In this document: positions 44,380-54,255 of the stretch, in pieces
Position numbering within the stretch: position 1 is the stretch's first letter
Layout: every line of letters begins with the position of its first letter
Assembly (NCBI RefSeq): GCF_002197755.1
Contig: NZ_NHOT01000005.1
Span: 124,001-188,000, forward strand
Length of the DNA: 64,000 nucleotides
Reading direction: 5' to 3'
DNA from: Pedobacter sp. AJM
Lineage (GTDB): Bacteria; Bacteroidota; Bacteroidia; Sphingobacteriales; Sphingobacteriaceae
Notes under the pieces: model-generated
Told to the model about the DNA's origin: nothing
The model's input: only the letters and a program-made list of their open reading frames with translations
Database searches by the model: none
Program-made: the position numbers and the translations under genes

Positions 44380-46215
44380 CTTTTGATCTTCCAGTTTTCC
44401 TGAAATGGAAGCACCGGCAATCAGCAGTTCATTGGTAATCATTTTGGTATATTCCGTAATTTCAGTTTTAAAATCTTTGACAGATGAGCCGGACCTGATT
44501 TCCTCCAGTCTTTTTTCCCACTGACCGGTAAGTTCTGCCTGTGCAATCTGCTTGTCTTTTACTACCTCGTAAACGGCTAATCCTTTGGTAGTAGGGACCA
44601 GGTTTCTTTTTTCACGTGTAATATAGGTTCGGGTAATGAGCGTTTCAATAATGGATGCCCGTGTTGCCGGCGTACCTAACCCACTATCTTTCATCGCATA
44701 ACGCAGCTCTTCATCCTCAATTTCTTTACCACAGGTCTCCAGCGCTTTAAGCAGAGATGCCTCATTGTACATAGACTTTGGTTTAGTCTGTTTTTCCAGT
44801 AAAGATTTTTCAGTGATGGGCAATTCTTCACCTACAGCTACCTTCGGCAGGGCCGCATTATCCTCATCCTTTTTATCATCGTCTGCTTCATTAAAAACAG
44901 CACGCCATCCTGCTGAACGTATAACTGTTCCGTTGGCCAGAAAAGTTAATCCAGACTGAATGGTAATTTTAGTAATTTCTTTCAGACACTCCTGGTGAAA
45001 GGCCTCAATCATTCTGCCTACCACCATATCATAAACGGCCTGCCTGTCGCTACTTAATCCATAAGCTTCTACACCAGTAGGTAAAACCGCATGGTGATCA
45101 GTCACTTTCTTTGCATTTACACTTCGTTTATTGAGTTTAATGGTTTGTAAAAACTGCGCCTGTTTGCCAAAATCCGGATGATTGGTGAATTTATCAATCA
45201 AATCTGGTACGCCTGCAAATACGTCATCTCCAATATATCTGGAACCAGTACGCGGATAAGAAACCAGTTTGCTTTCATATAAATTTTGTAATATGCCCAG
45301 TGTCTGATCGGCAGTATAACCTTTCTTTTTATTGGCTTCCTGTTGTAAACTGCTGAGGTCGTGCAGCAACGGGGGCGGTTCTTTTCTGGGTTTAGCCTCC
45401 ACAGCCGTAATTTTCCCACCAGCAGGAAAGCCTGAGGGAACATCTTCCACAAGCGAAAATAATTTTTCAGCTTCTTCTTTCTCTTTATAATTGGTGGTTG
45501 AAACCGCTTTAAAAACCTGTTCATCCTTCACAAGCAGAATACTGATTTGATAGTAGGTTTGCGGTATAAAGTTTTTAATTTCCAGAAAGCGGGCACAAAT
45601 CATGGCCAGAGTGGGTGTTTGTACCCTTCCTAAAGATAAAACCGTTCTGTTCCCGGCCGAAATACTGAGCGCCTGTGTGGCGTTCATGCCCACCAGCCAA
45701 TCTGATTCGGAACGACAGTGTGCAGAATTAAACAATGTGTCATAATCCGTTCCGGGCTTTAAATTCCTGAATCCATCTTTAATGGCTTCATCAGTTTGTG
45801 AGGAAATCCAAAGCCTTTTAAAGGGCTTTTTACATTTCAGGTAATAGTAAATGTAACGGAAAATCAATTCGCCTTCGCGTCCGGCATCCGTTGCCACAAT
45901 GATCTCAGTGGCCTCATCAAAAAGTTTTTTAATGGTATCCAGCTGTTTTCTTACCGCCGGATCTTCTACAAAACCATCTTTGGTTTTGATTTTGCGAATA
46001 GCCAGTTTAAATTTTGCCGGTAACATAGGCAAATGCTGCCTTCTCCAGCCAATAAAGCCATAATCCTGCGGTGGGGCCAGTTGTAATAAATGCCCAAAAG
46101 CCCAGGTAAAAGAATATCCTTTACCTTCAATGTATCCATCTTTTCTGGTAGTGGCCCCGAAAACTTTAGCAAGTTCACGACCAACAGAGGGCTTTTCTGC
46201 AATTACAATCTTCAT
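44362..46215 (-). CDS. topB: DNA topoisomerase III (type IA)
   Basis: 617 residues. The Toprim domain begins MKIVIAEKPSVGRELAKVFG with the acidic ATDAGREGELIFRYIY triad near residue 105. The active tyrosine lies in LVSYPRTGSRYIGDD near residue 325, and RVQTPTLAM and GLGTPATRASIIETL are also conserved. It lacks the C-terminal zinc fingers found in longer TopA. Type IA topoisomerases relax negative supercoils and resolve recombination intermediates. Topoisomerase III also occurs on Bacteroidota mobile elements, but no transfer gene is nearby. The 3' end overlaps a response regulator gene by 18 bases. Confidence 0.93.
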   Translation of the reverse strand: MKIVIAEKPSVGRELAKVFGATTRKDGYIEGKGYSFTWAFGHLLQLAPPQDYGFIGWRRQHLPMLPAKFKLAIRKIKTKDGFVEDPAVRKQLDTIKKLFDEATEIIVATDAGREGELIFRYIYYYLKCKKPFKRLWISSQTDEAIKDGFRNLKPGTDYDTLFNSAHCRSESDWLVGMNATQALSISAGNRTVLSLGRVQTPTLAMICARFLEIKNFIPQTYYQISILLVKDEQVFKAVSTTNYKEKEEAEKLFSLVEDVPSGFPAGGKITAVEAKPRKEPPPLLHDLSSLQQEANKKKGYTADQTLGILQNLYESKLVSYPRTGSRYIGDDVFAGVPDLIDKFTNHPDFGKQAQFLQTIKLNKRSVNAKKVTDHHAVLPTGVEAYGLSSDRQAVYDMVVGRMIEAFHQECLKEITKITIQSGLTFLANGTVIRSAGWRAVFNEADDDKKDEDNAALPKVAVGEELPITEKSLLEKQTKPKSMYNEASLLKALETCGKEIEDEELRYAMKDSGLGTPATRASIIETLITRTYITREKRNLVPTTKGLAVYEVVKDKQIAQAELTGQWEKRLEEIRSGSSVKDFKTEITEYTKMITNELLIAGASISGKLEDQKLEVVG

Positions 46216-46382
46216 GAATGGGGCTTATTTTTCAAACCCCAAATATCGCTAAAATAAGTCATCAGCAGCTTAATTTTTTACTCACACTGTAAAGTCTTGT
46301 GCACTAAACATTTTGCTGCTTTGCGTGTTAGGCCCATATATTTTTAGTAACAATTGTGAGCCTTATTAATCTTAGCATATGA

Positions 46383-46823
46383 ATGGAAAAACAGTATAAC
46401 CTATTTAATCATGAAATTCAGGTCCATTTTGAACCAAGGTTAGTCAGGGTATTTAGTGATGCTGCACTTTGGGCATTCCTGGAAAATGATACTGGTACAC
46501 GATTTGAGATTTTAGTAAAAACCATTAAAGCAGATTACCTGACTCATTACGGGGCAGCATTAAAGATCAGCAACGATTCTCTGATTGTAGAGATTCTGGT
46601 TCACGTGTATTGTGATTATATCGGTTTAAGATTTAATCGTGTTGTGAAAATTAAATACATTCAAAATCTGGTCAATAAGTTATTGGAACGTGCCGAGGTA
46701 GTAGACTGCGGGGAACGGAGTGTAGACAGTAATCGCTGGGTTTGGGATCTGCTTGCACGATATAAAACGGCTTTTATCAAAATACTACCCAAAAACTTAA
46801 ACAGGAGAAAATTAAAATCTTAA
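46383..46823 (+). CDS. hypothetical 146-residue protein
   Basis: Not recognised. It starts MEKQYNLFNHEIQVHFEPRL and contains LWAFLENDTGTRFEILVKTIKA and EILVHVYCDYIGLRFNRVVK, ending with a basic tail (KNLNRRKLKS). No membrane helix or signal peptide. It is convergent with the merR-type gene with seven bases between them. No function is proposed. Confidence 0.6.
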   Translation: MEKQYNLFNHEIQVHFEPRLVRVFSDAALWAFLENDTGTRFEILVKTIKADYLTHYGAALKISNDSLIVEILVHVYCDYIGLRFNRVVKIKYIQNLVNKLLERAEVVDCGERSVDSNRWVWDLLARYKTAFIKILPKNLNRRKLKS

Positions 46824-46830
46824 CGTATGG

Positions 46831-47166
46831 CTAAAGTTCTTTTGCCAAATTCACCAGGAAGCCCTTTAGTTTTTCTAAAGAATCAATAATCTTTTGATTT
46901 TCCTTCACATCTGATTTATTGTGCTTTAAATGTTCCTTAGCGCCCTTTAAGGTAAAGCCTTTTTCATCCACTAAATTGAAGATGATTTTAAGGTTTTCAA
47001 TGTCTTCCGGCGTAAAAAGCCGGTTGCCTTTCTTATTTTTCTTGGGCTGAAGGATATCAAATTCCTTCTCGTAAAAGCGGATTTGAGAGGCGTTAACATT
47101 AAACATTTCAGTCACTTCGCCCATCGTATAATACATTTTATTAATGTCTCTTTCTTTGTACGGCAT
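46831..47166 (-). CDS. MerR-family transcriptional regulator
   Basis: 111 residues. The N-terminal winged helix-turn-helix has YYTMGEVTEMFNVNASQIRFYEKEFDILQP (about residues 11-42) with the MerR-type R-x-x-R/YE signature, and the RLFTPEDIENLKII coil-start follows. The C-terminal part is a short coiled helix without metal-binding cysteines. Such MerR proteins in Bacteroidota often precede alaS, as here, where the two divergent genes share a 116-base gap. The effector is unknown. Confidence 0.9.
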   Translation of the reverse strand: MPYKERDINKMYYTMGEVTEMFNVNASQIRFYEKEFDILQPKKNKKGNRLFTPEDIENLKIIFNLVDEKGFTLKGAKEHLKHNKSDVKENQKIIDSLEKLKGFLVNLAKEL

Positions 47167-47254
47167 AACTTGTGCTTGATTGTTAAGGGTTTACATCGAT
47201 TAATTAAAGCTTTCAAATGTAGCTCGATTTTTCCTGATTAACGCAATAAAATTT

Positions 47255-47262
47255 TAATTTTG
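47255..47262 (+). promoter_or_regulatory. candidate -7 element of alaS
   Basis: TAATTTTG matches TAnnTTTG, 20 bases before the alaS ATG. No -33 TTTG is seen at the ideal spacing. Confidence 0.4.
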
Positions 47263-47282
47263 TTCCTCCAACATTTAAAATA

Positions 47283-49985
47283 ATGACAGCTAAAGAAATA
47301 AGACAAGCCTTCCTTCATTTTTTCGAACAGAAACAACATCATATTGTTCCGTCGGCACCCATAGTGGTTAAAAACGATCCTACCTTAATGTTTACCAACG
47401 CCGGGATGAACCAGTTTAAGGATTTGTTTTTGGGTGAGGCTGCCATTAAATATGCAAGAGTTACAGATACACAACGTTGTTTAAGGGTATCAGGAAAACA
47501 TAATGATCTGGAAGAAGTAGGGATTGATACCTATCACCACACTATGTTCGAAATGCTGGGCAACTGGAGTTTTGGCGATTATTTTAAAAAGGAAGCCATT
47601 GCCTGGAGCTGGGAATTATTAACTGAAGTTTATAAAATACCTAAAGCACAATTATATGTGACCTATTTTGAAGGTGATGAAAAGGAGGGTTTAGCAAAAG
47701 ATCAGGAAGCTTACGACCTTTGGAAACAATACGTGGATGAAAGCCATATTTTACCCGGGAATAAGAAAGACAATTTCTGGGAAATGGGTGAAACAGGTCC
47801 CTGCGGACCATGTTCTGAAATTCATGTAGACTGCCGTACGGATGAAGAAAAAGCATTGGTTAGTGGCGCTACTTTGGTCAATGCCGATCATCCGCAGGTC
47901 ATAGAAATCTGGAACAATGTATTCATGCAGTTTAACCGCCTGAAAGACGGTTCGTTGCAAAGCTTACCCGCAAAACATGTTGATACCGGAATGGGTTTCG
48001 AACGTTTGGTACGCGTTTTACAACAAAAAACTTCCAATTACGATACGGATGTTTTCCAGCCAATGATTCAGTTTATTGCGGAGAAATCAGGTATTCCATA
48101 CGGTGCTGATGAAAAAACGGATATCGCCATGCGTGTAATGGCCGATCATATTCGTGCGATCTCATTTGTGATTGCCGATGGTCAGTTGCCATCCAATAAC
48201 AAAGCGGGTTATGTGATCCGCAGGATTTTACGTCGTGCAGTTCGTTATGCCTACACCTTTTTAAATTTCAAAGAACCATTTTTGAATCAACTGGTACCTC
48301 TGCTGGCTGAACAGTTTAAAGGTGTTTTTGATGAATTGGTTGCACAACAGGATTTTGTGCAAAAAGTGGTTTTGGAAGAAGAAGTTTCCTTTTTGAGAAC
48401 CTTATCAGCAGGTATAAAAAGATTTATTGAATATATTAATCCCATACAAAAAATGGGTATCGTAAGTTTTCTTGGTCCAAACACTGAAAAATATCCTGTA
48501 GATGAAACAAAAGTAAAAAATCATGAATCGAAGGTTATTTCTGGATTATTTGCATTTGAACTTAATGATACTTACGGGTTTCCAATAGATTTAACAGAGT
48601 TGATGGCTAGAGAAATAAATTGGAGTGTCGATATGGAAGGCTTTAATAAGTACCTTGGTGAACAAAAAAATCGTTCTCGTGCAGCCACAGCCATTGATAC
48701 TGGTGACTGGATAATTGTGAATACCGATGATCAAAGTGAATTTGTGGGTTATGATGATCTGGAAATTGAAACGGAAATTTTAAAATACCGCAAGGTTAAA
48801 GCAAAAGGGAAGGAGCAATACCAGATTGTACTGCGCCAGACACCTTTTTATGCTGAAAGTGGCGGTCAGGTAGGCGATACAGGCCGCTTAGAGGATCACA
48901 GCCGCCAATTTTGGGTAGACATTACAAATACTAAAAAAGAAAATGGGTTAACGGTACATTTTGCAGATATCCTGCCCGATAACCTGGAAGGGAAATTCTG
49001 GGCAGTGGTAGATGAAGATAAACGTGTGCTCACTGAAGATAATCACTCCGCAACCCATTTGTTGCATGCGGCTTTAAAGCAGGTTTTAGGTCAGCATGTG
49101 AACCAGAAAGGTTCATTGGTGAATGCCGATTACTTACGTTTCGATTTTTCTCATTTTGCTAAAGTAACCGATGAAGAACTGGCGCAGATTGAAGTCATTG
49201 TGAACCAGAAGATCCGGGCCAACATCAAACTAAAAGAACAAAGAAACGTACCTTACCAAGATGCCATTGAAAGTGGCGTTACAGCATTATTTGGTGAAAA
49301 ATATGGTGATTTTGTTCGGATGATTACGTTTGATGACCATTTCTCCAAAGAACTTTGTGGTGGTACCCACGTAAAAGCAACCGGGCAAATCGGTTCATTT
49401 AAAATTGTTTCTGAAAGTGCAGTTGCAGCAGGTGTACGCCGGATTGAGGCCATTACTGCCGACAAAGCCGAACAATATTTTTTAGATCAGCGTAAAGAAC
49501 TTGGCCATTTAAAGGCCTTATTAAATGGTTCAAAGGATTTATCTGCCGCTGTTCAGGCTTTGCTGGATGAAAATGCTAAGCTAAAAAAGGAAATAGAAAA
49601 AACCACTTTAGAGCGCGTTGGCAATTTAAAGAACGAAATTGTGCATCATGTGAGGGGCATAAACGGGGTAAACCTGATTGCCCGGCACCTGGATTTACAG
49701 AGTGCTGATGCGGTTAAAAATCTCGCCTTCTCACTAAAGGATATGGTTGATAATCTTTATTTGGTATTTACGACCGAAATTGACGGTAAGCCAGGTATTA
49801 CGGTGATGTTATCTGATGGACTGGTAAAACAAGGCATGAATGCATCCAATATCGTTCGTGAATTAGGAAAGGAAATTCAGGGAGGGGGCGGTGGTCAGCC
49901 GTTTTATGCTACTGCCGGTGGTAAAAACCCTGCAGGCTTAGCCTCGGTACTGGAGAAAGCAGAAAGTTTCATCCCGCAAGGTTAA
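47283..49985 (+). CDS. alaS: alanine-tRNA ligase
   Basis: 900 residues. Class II catalytic domain at the N-terminus (FFEQKQHHIVPSAPIVVKND, TNAGMNQFKDLFLGE, RCLRVSGKHNDLEEVG), the editing domain with SATHLLHAALKQ (HxxxH) near residue 600 and CGGTHVKATG (CxxxH) near residue 700, and the C-terminal DHHA1/C-Ala region with GGGGGQPFYATAGGKNP. The segment around residues 385-455 carries an insertion (NPIQKMGIVSFLGPNTEK and following) before FAFELNDTYGFPIDLTELMA that I do not expect in the family. It charges tRNA-Ala and clears mischarged Ser/Gly. Confidence 0.96.
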   Translation: MTAKEIRQAFLHFFEQKQHHIVPSAPIVVKNDPTLMFTNAGMNQFKDLFLGEAAIKYARVTDTQRCLRVSGKHNDLEEVGIDTYHHTMFEMLGNWSFGDYFKKEAIAWSWELLTEVYKIPKAQLYVTYFEGDEKEGLAKDQEAYDLWKQYVDESHILPGNKKDNFWEMGETGPCGPCSEIHVDCRTDEEKALVSGATLVNADHPQVIEIWNNVFMQFNRLKDGSLQSLPAKHVDTGMGFERLVRVLQQKTSNYDTDVFQPMIQFIAEKSGIPYGADEKTDIAMRVMADHIRAISFVIADGQLPSNNKAGYVIRRILRRAVRYAYTFLNFKEPFLNQLVPLLAEQFKGVFDELVAQQDFVQKVVLEEEVSFLRTLSAGIKRFIEYINPIQKMGIVSFLGPNTEKYPVDETKVKNHESKVISGLFAFELNDTYGFPIDLTELMAREINWSVDMEGFNKYLGEQKNRSRAATAIDTGDWIIVNTDDQSEFVGYDDLEIETEILKYRKVKAKGKEQYQIVLRQTPFYAESGGQVGDTGRLEDHSRQFWVDITNTKKENGLTVHFADILPDNLEGKFWAVVDEDKRVLTEDNHSATHLLHAALKQVLGQHVNQKGSLVNADYLRFDFSHFAKVTDEELAQIEVIVNQKIRANIKLKEQRNVPYQDAIESGVTALFGEKYGDFVRMITFDDHFSKELCGGTHVKATGQIGSFKIVSESAVAAGVRRIEAITADKAEQYFLDQRKELGHLKALLNGSKDLSAAVQALLDENAKLKKEIEKTTLERVGNLKNEIVHHVRGINGVNLIARHLDLQSADAVKNLAFSLKDMVDNLYLVFTTEIDGKPGITVMLSDGLVKQGMNASNIVRELGKEIQGGGGGQPFYATAGGKNPAGLASVLEKAESFIPQG

Positions 49986-50031
49986 TTTGCCTGATGAACG
50001 AAGTATAAATTTTTAATAAATCCATTTGCTG

Positions 50032-50068
50032 AAATTGCCTTAACCGATAAAATCGATTGAGGCAATTT
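50032..50068. terminator. bidirectional intrinsic terminator
   Basis: AAATTGCCT (50032-50040) and AGGCAATTT (50060-50068) form a nine-base stem, with TTTTG following. It lies between alaS and the convergent MFS gene. Confidence 0.65.
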
Positions 50069-50152
50069 TGTGTCTGATCTTACTTAAGAGAAAATTAATT
50101 CGTTGTTTCTCTTTGCCATGACGGCCCCTGAATGAACTACCGGAATAATTTA

Positions 50153-51364
50153 TTAATGATATTTCCGCAAGGCACGAATCGCAATGAAGAGTCCGATCAT
50201 AGTTAAAAATGCACTTAAGATAAAAGGTGCTCCTGGAAAATAGAGGGGAGTCCCGTCCTGAATAAAATAGACAAAGATATGGCTGGCCAGCCAAGGACCG
50301 ATAATCGCTGCCAGGCTTTGCAAACTGGTGGTGATTCCCTGAATTTCGCCCTGCGCATTTTCAGGCACCTGGTTAGAAATAATACTTTGCATCGCTGGTC
50401 CGCCGATTCCGGCGAGGCAATATGGAATAATAAATAACATCATCATGGTTCCATTTTTGGCAAAAGCAAAACATACGAACCCCACTACATAAAGCATCAA
50501 CCCAAAATAGATGGCTTTTCTGTTCCCGATTTTTGGAATGATAATCCGGATCAATCCACCCTGAACCAGCGCAACCATTATTCCAACCACTGCCAGCGAA
50601 TAACCAATCATGGTTGGTGTCCATTGAAATTTTTCAATCACATAATATGACCAGTTTGATTGTACGGAATGACTGGCGATATAAAGAAGTAACAGCGTAG
50701 CAAGCAGGCCTAAAATGGCAGGATATTTTGATGCATTGATAAATGAGCCTATAGGATTGGCACGTTTCCAAGAAAATTTTCTTCTTTTGTCTTTTGATAA
50801 AGATTCAGGCAAGATGAAATAACCATATAACCAGTTGATCAATGACAAGCCTGCTGCAACCATGAAAGGCACGCGTAAACCAAACTGACTAAGCAAACCG
50901 CCGCCTACTGATCCCAAAATAAAACCCAGGCCAAATGCCGCACCAACTAAACCAAAATTCTGTGCCTTTTTTTCAGGCGTAGAGATATCGGCAATGTAGG
51001 CCATTCCGGTTGTAAAACTCGCTCCGGTAATTCCGGCTATAATTCGTCCAATAAAAAACCAAAAAATAGATGGGGCGAAAGAGAGGAATAAATAATCGAT
51101 TCCTAAACCAAACAAAGAAAAAAGCAATACAGGCCGCCTGCCATACTGATCACTCAAGCCGCCCAATATGGGAGAAAAGATGAATTGAGGCAGTGCAAAA
51201 GCCACCATTAAATAGCCGCCATAATCTGCAGCAACACTTGTACTTCCGCCGGTAAATTCCTTTATTAAATTTGGCAGCACCGGAATAATAATTCCGAATC
51301 CTGTACAATCAATCAAAAGCGTAATCATGATGAAGATCATCGCCGATTGTTTCTGCTTAGCCAT
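50153..51364 (-). CDS. MFS transporter, TetA-like drug:H+ antiporter group
   Basis: 403 residues with 12 predicted membrane helices. Motif A is present in its MFS form as LGGLSDQYGRRPVLLFSL near residue 63, and GIGIIIPVLPNLIKEF near residue 17 and GRIIAGITGASFTTG near residue 107 are typical of the TetA/TCR1.2 group. It would exchange a small molecule (tetracycline-like or other) for protons across the inner membrane. Substrate unknown; no regulator is adjacent. The gene stands alone, divergent from gyrA. Confidence 0.88.
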   Translation of the reverse strand: MAKQKQSAMIFIMITLLIDCTGFGIIIPVLPNLIKEFTGGSTSVAADYGGYLMVAFALPQFIFSPILGGLSDQYGRRPVLLFSLFGLGIDYLFLSFAPSIFWFFIGRIIAGITGASFTTGMAYIADISTPEKKAQNFGLVGAAFGLGFILGSVGGGLLSQFGLRVPFMVAAGLSLINWLYGYFILPESLSKDKRRKFSWKRANPIGSFINASKYPAILGLLATLLLLYIASHSVQSNWSYYVIEKFQWTPTMIGYSLAVVGIMVALVQGGLIRIIIPKIGNRKAIYFGLMLYVVGFVCFAFAKNGTMMMLFIIPYCLAGIGGPAMQSIISNQVPENAQGEIQGITTSLQSLAAIIGPWLASHIFVYFIQDGTPLYFPGAPFILSAFLTMIGLFIAIRALRKYH

Positions 51365-51560
51365 AAGTTTGCGTTATATACAAAAATAGAATTTTGAAGT
51401 TAATCTTTTAAGTGTTATCATTTTAATGAGGAAAAATAAATTAAATGGCTTGTATAAAAAAAAAACTTATTTAAATACGACTGTAAGAACACCAAAAAAA
51501 ACTTTCATCTAAAAACCTTTAGCTACAGCCAAAACTTTTCCACAATGCCTTATTTCGGCA

Positions 51561-51568
51561 TATTTTTG
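51561..51568 (+). promoter_or_regulatory. candidate -7 element of gyrA
   Basis: TATTTTTG fits TAnnTTTG. The -33 region at the expected distance reads TTTTC rather than TTTG. The leader to the ATG at 51635 is about 60 bases. Confidence 0.4.
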
Positions 51569-51634
51569 CTAAATTCGCAAGGTTATAACAATAGCTTTTT
51601 GAAACATCGTTTTTGATAACGAGAATAATAATTT

Positions 51635-54223
51635 ATGGCAGAAGATTTAGAAAATCAACAAAACGACAAAATCATCCAGATTAATATAGAGGAGCAGATG
51701 AAATCGGCCTACATTGACTATTCAATGTCGGTAATCGTATCAAGGGCTTTGCCTGATGTACGTGATGGATTGAAACCGGTACACCGCCGTGTTTTATATG
51801 GCATGCTTGATCTGGGCGTTACCAGTAATAAACCACATAAAAAATCTGCCCGTATTGTTGGTGAAGTGTTAGGTAAGTATCACCCACATGGTGATGCATC
51901 CGTATATTTCACCATGGTTCGTATGGCTCAGGACTGGAGTTTGCGTTACCCGATGGTTGACGGACAGGGAAACTTTGGTCACATTGATGGTGACTCACCA
52001 GCCGCAATGCGTTATACAGAGGCCCGTTTCTCTAAAATTGCAGAGGAAATGCTGGCTGACATCAATAAAGATACAGTAGATTTCCAGCTGAACTTTGATG
52101 ATACCTTACAGGAGCCAACAGTATTACCCGCAAAAATCCCTAATTTACTGGTAAACGGATCTTCAGGTATTGCAGTAGGTATGGCCACGAACATGGCACC
52201 GCATAACTTAACTGAAGTAATAGATGGCGTTGTAGGCTATATTGACAATCATGATATCACGATTGAGGAGTTGATGAAGTTTGTTAAAGCTCCTGATTTT
52301 CCTACAGGCGGGATCATTTACGGCTATACCGGGGTAAAGGAAGCTTTCGAAACAGGTCGTGGACGTATCGTGATGCGTGCAAAAGCCGAAATTGAAAGCA
52401 TTAAAGACCGTGAGGTGATCATCGTAACTGAGATTCCTTACCAGGTAAACAAAGCACAGATGATTGAGCGTACGGCTGAATTGGTTGGCGAGAAAAAACT
52501 GGAAGGTATTTCGAACATTAAAGATGAATCCAATAAAGATGGTATCCGGATCGTTTACGAAATTAAACGTGATGCCAATGCTTCAATCGTTTTAAATAAC
52601 TTATATAAGTATACTGCACTACAAACTTCTTTCAGTGTAAACAACATTGCATTGGTGAAAGGGCGTCCGCAAATGTTAAATCTGAAAGATTTAATCGTAC
52701 ATTTTGTGGATCACAGACACGATGTGATTATTCGCCGTACCAAATATGAATTATCTGAGGCAGAAAAACGGGCACATATTTTAGAAGGTTATTTAATTGC
52801 TTTAGATCATTTAGATGAAGTAATTAAATTAATCCGTGCATCAGAAACTCCGGAAGAGGCTCGTTTGGGCTTGATGGAGAAATTTGGTTTAAGTGATCTT
52901 CAGGCACGTGCCATTCTGGATATGACGCTTCGTCGTTTAACAGGACTAGAGCGTGATAAAATCAAGGAAGAATATGCAGAATTGATGAAAACCATCGAAT
53001 ACTTGAAATCTATTCTGGCTGATGAAGGTTTACGGATGCAGATTATCAAAGATGAGCTGGCAGAAATTCAACAGAAATTTGGCGATGAGCGTAGAACAAC
53101 GATTGTTCACTCTGCCGAAGATATGAGCATGGAGGATTTCATTGATGATGAAGAGGTAGTTATTACCATATCTCATGAAGGTTATGTAAAACGTACGCCT
53201 GCAACTGAATTCAGGGCACAGGGTAGAGGTGGAAAAGGATCGAAAGGAAGCACATCCAGAAATGAAGATTTTATTGAACATATGCTGGTGGCCACCAACC
53301 ACAATTACATGTTGTTCTTTACCGAAGCAGGTAGATGTTTCTGGCTGAGGGTTTACGAAATTCCGGAAGGTTCCAGAACCAGTAAGGGAAGGGCGATACA
53401 GAATATCATCAACATTCCGAAAGACGAGAAAATCAAGGCTTACATTAAGGTGAAAAATCTGAAGGATCAGGAATACCTGGAGAACAATTTCATTATTATG
53501 TGTACTAAAAAAGGTACCATTAAAAAAACTTCTCTTGAAGCTTATTCACGTCCGCGTGTAAATGGTATTAATGCCATCAATATTAATGACGGAGATGTAT
53601 TATTAGAAGCTTGTTTAACTAACGGACAGAGTGAAATTGTCATGGCTTTACGCTCTGGCAGAGCCATTCGTTTTAATGAAAGTACAGTTCGTCCGATGGG
53701 CAGAACAGCAACTGGTGTGCGTGGTGTAAGGCTTGCGCATGATAAAGATGAGGTTGTTGGCATGATTGCTGTAAACAATCCGGAAGTTACGGTGTTAGTA
53801 GTATCAGAAAAGGGATATGGAAAACGGACGGACATTGAAGATTACCGCGTAACCAATCGTGGTGGTAAAGGTGTAAAAACAATCAATGTTACCGAAAAAA
53901 CCGGGCAATTAGTATCCATTAAAGACGTTACAGATAGCGAAGATCTGATGATCATTAATCGTTCAGGTATTGTAATCAGAATCCCTGTTTCAGCATTAAG
54001 GGTAATGGGACGTGCCACGCAAGGGGTACGTTTAATCTCGCTGAAGGGTGATGATGAGATTGCATCAGTAACAAAGATCGATCATGAAGAGGATGAGGAA
54101 GAAACAGTTGATTTAGACAGCGTACTGGTTGTTGATGGTGAAGAACTGGAAGCTGACCCTGCTGCTGAAGCTGAAGAAACGGAAGAGGACGAAGATGATG
54201 CCGATGAAACAACAGAAGAATAA
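51635..54223 (+). CDS. gyrA: DNA gyrase subunit A
   Basis: 862 residues. The N-terminus has the breakage-reunion domain with the quinolone-resistance region [20 protein letters not shown] (about residues 85-105), the active tyrosine in [15 protein letters not shown] and the GyrA-box QGRGGKG. Six C-terminal beta-pinwheel repeats (about residues 520-820) follow, with [20 protein letters not shown] and [20 protein letters not shown] long acidic tail closes the protein ([11 protein letters not shown] to DDADETTEE). It introduces negative supercoils with GyrB. A TPR gene follows 32 bases downstream, possibly co-transcribed. Confidence 0.98.
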   Translation: MAEDLENQQNDKIIQINIEEQMKSAYIDYSMSVIVSRALPDVRDGLKPVHRRVLYGMLDLGVTSNKPHKKSARIVGEVLGKYHPHGDASVYFTMVRMAQDWSLRYPMVDGQGNFGHIDGDSPAAMRYTEARFSKIAEEMLADINKDTVDFQLNFDDTLQEPTVLPAKIPNLLVNGSSGIAVGMATNMAPHNLTEVIDGVVGYIDNHDITIEELMKFVKAPDFPTGGIIYGYTGVKEAFETGRGRIVMRAKAEIESIKDREVIIVTEIPYQVNKAQMIERTAELVGEKKLEGISNIKDESNKDGIRIVYEIKRDANASIVLNNLYKYTALQTSFSVNNIALVKGRPQMLNLKDLIVHFVDHRHDVIIRRTKYELSEAEKRAHILEGYLIALDHLDEVIKLIRASETPEEARLGLMEKFGLSDLQARAILDMTLRRLTGLERDKIKEEYAELMKTIEYLKSILADEGLRMQIIKDELAEIQQKFGDERRTTIVHSAEDMSMEDFIDDEEVVITISHEGYVKRTPATEFRAQGRGGKGSKGSTSRNEDFIEHMLVATNHNYMLFFTEAGRCFWLRVYEIPEGSRTSKGRAIQNIINIPKDEKIKAYIKVKNLKDQEYLENNFIIMCTKKGTIKKTSLEAYSRPRVNGINAININDGDVLLEACLTNGQSEIVMALRSGRAIRFNESTVRPMGRTATGVRGVRLAHDKDEVVGMIAVNNPEVTVLVVSEKGYGKRTDIEDYRVTNRGGKGVKTINVTEKTGQLVSIKDVTDSEDLMIINRSGIVIRIPVSALRVMGRATQGVRLISLKGDDEIASVTKIDHEEDEEETVDLDSVLVVDGEELEADPAAEAEETEEDEDDADETTEE

Positions 54224-54255
54224 GTTTAACTAAAATAAAAATTAGAATAAAAATT

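Noticed and set aside
44362..46215. Topoisomerase III taken as a sign of an integrative conjugative element
   Set aside because: No transfer, mobilisation or integrase gene is around it and both flanks are host-like.
50040..50294. 84-residue frame on the minus strand
   Set aside because: It runs across the terminator hairpin and overlaps the MFS gene in another frame; it has no start context or known motif.
53030..53302. 90-residue minus-strand frame within gyrA
   Set aside because: Antisense to a conserved part of gyrA and without any recognisable feature.
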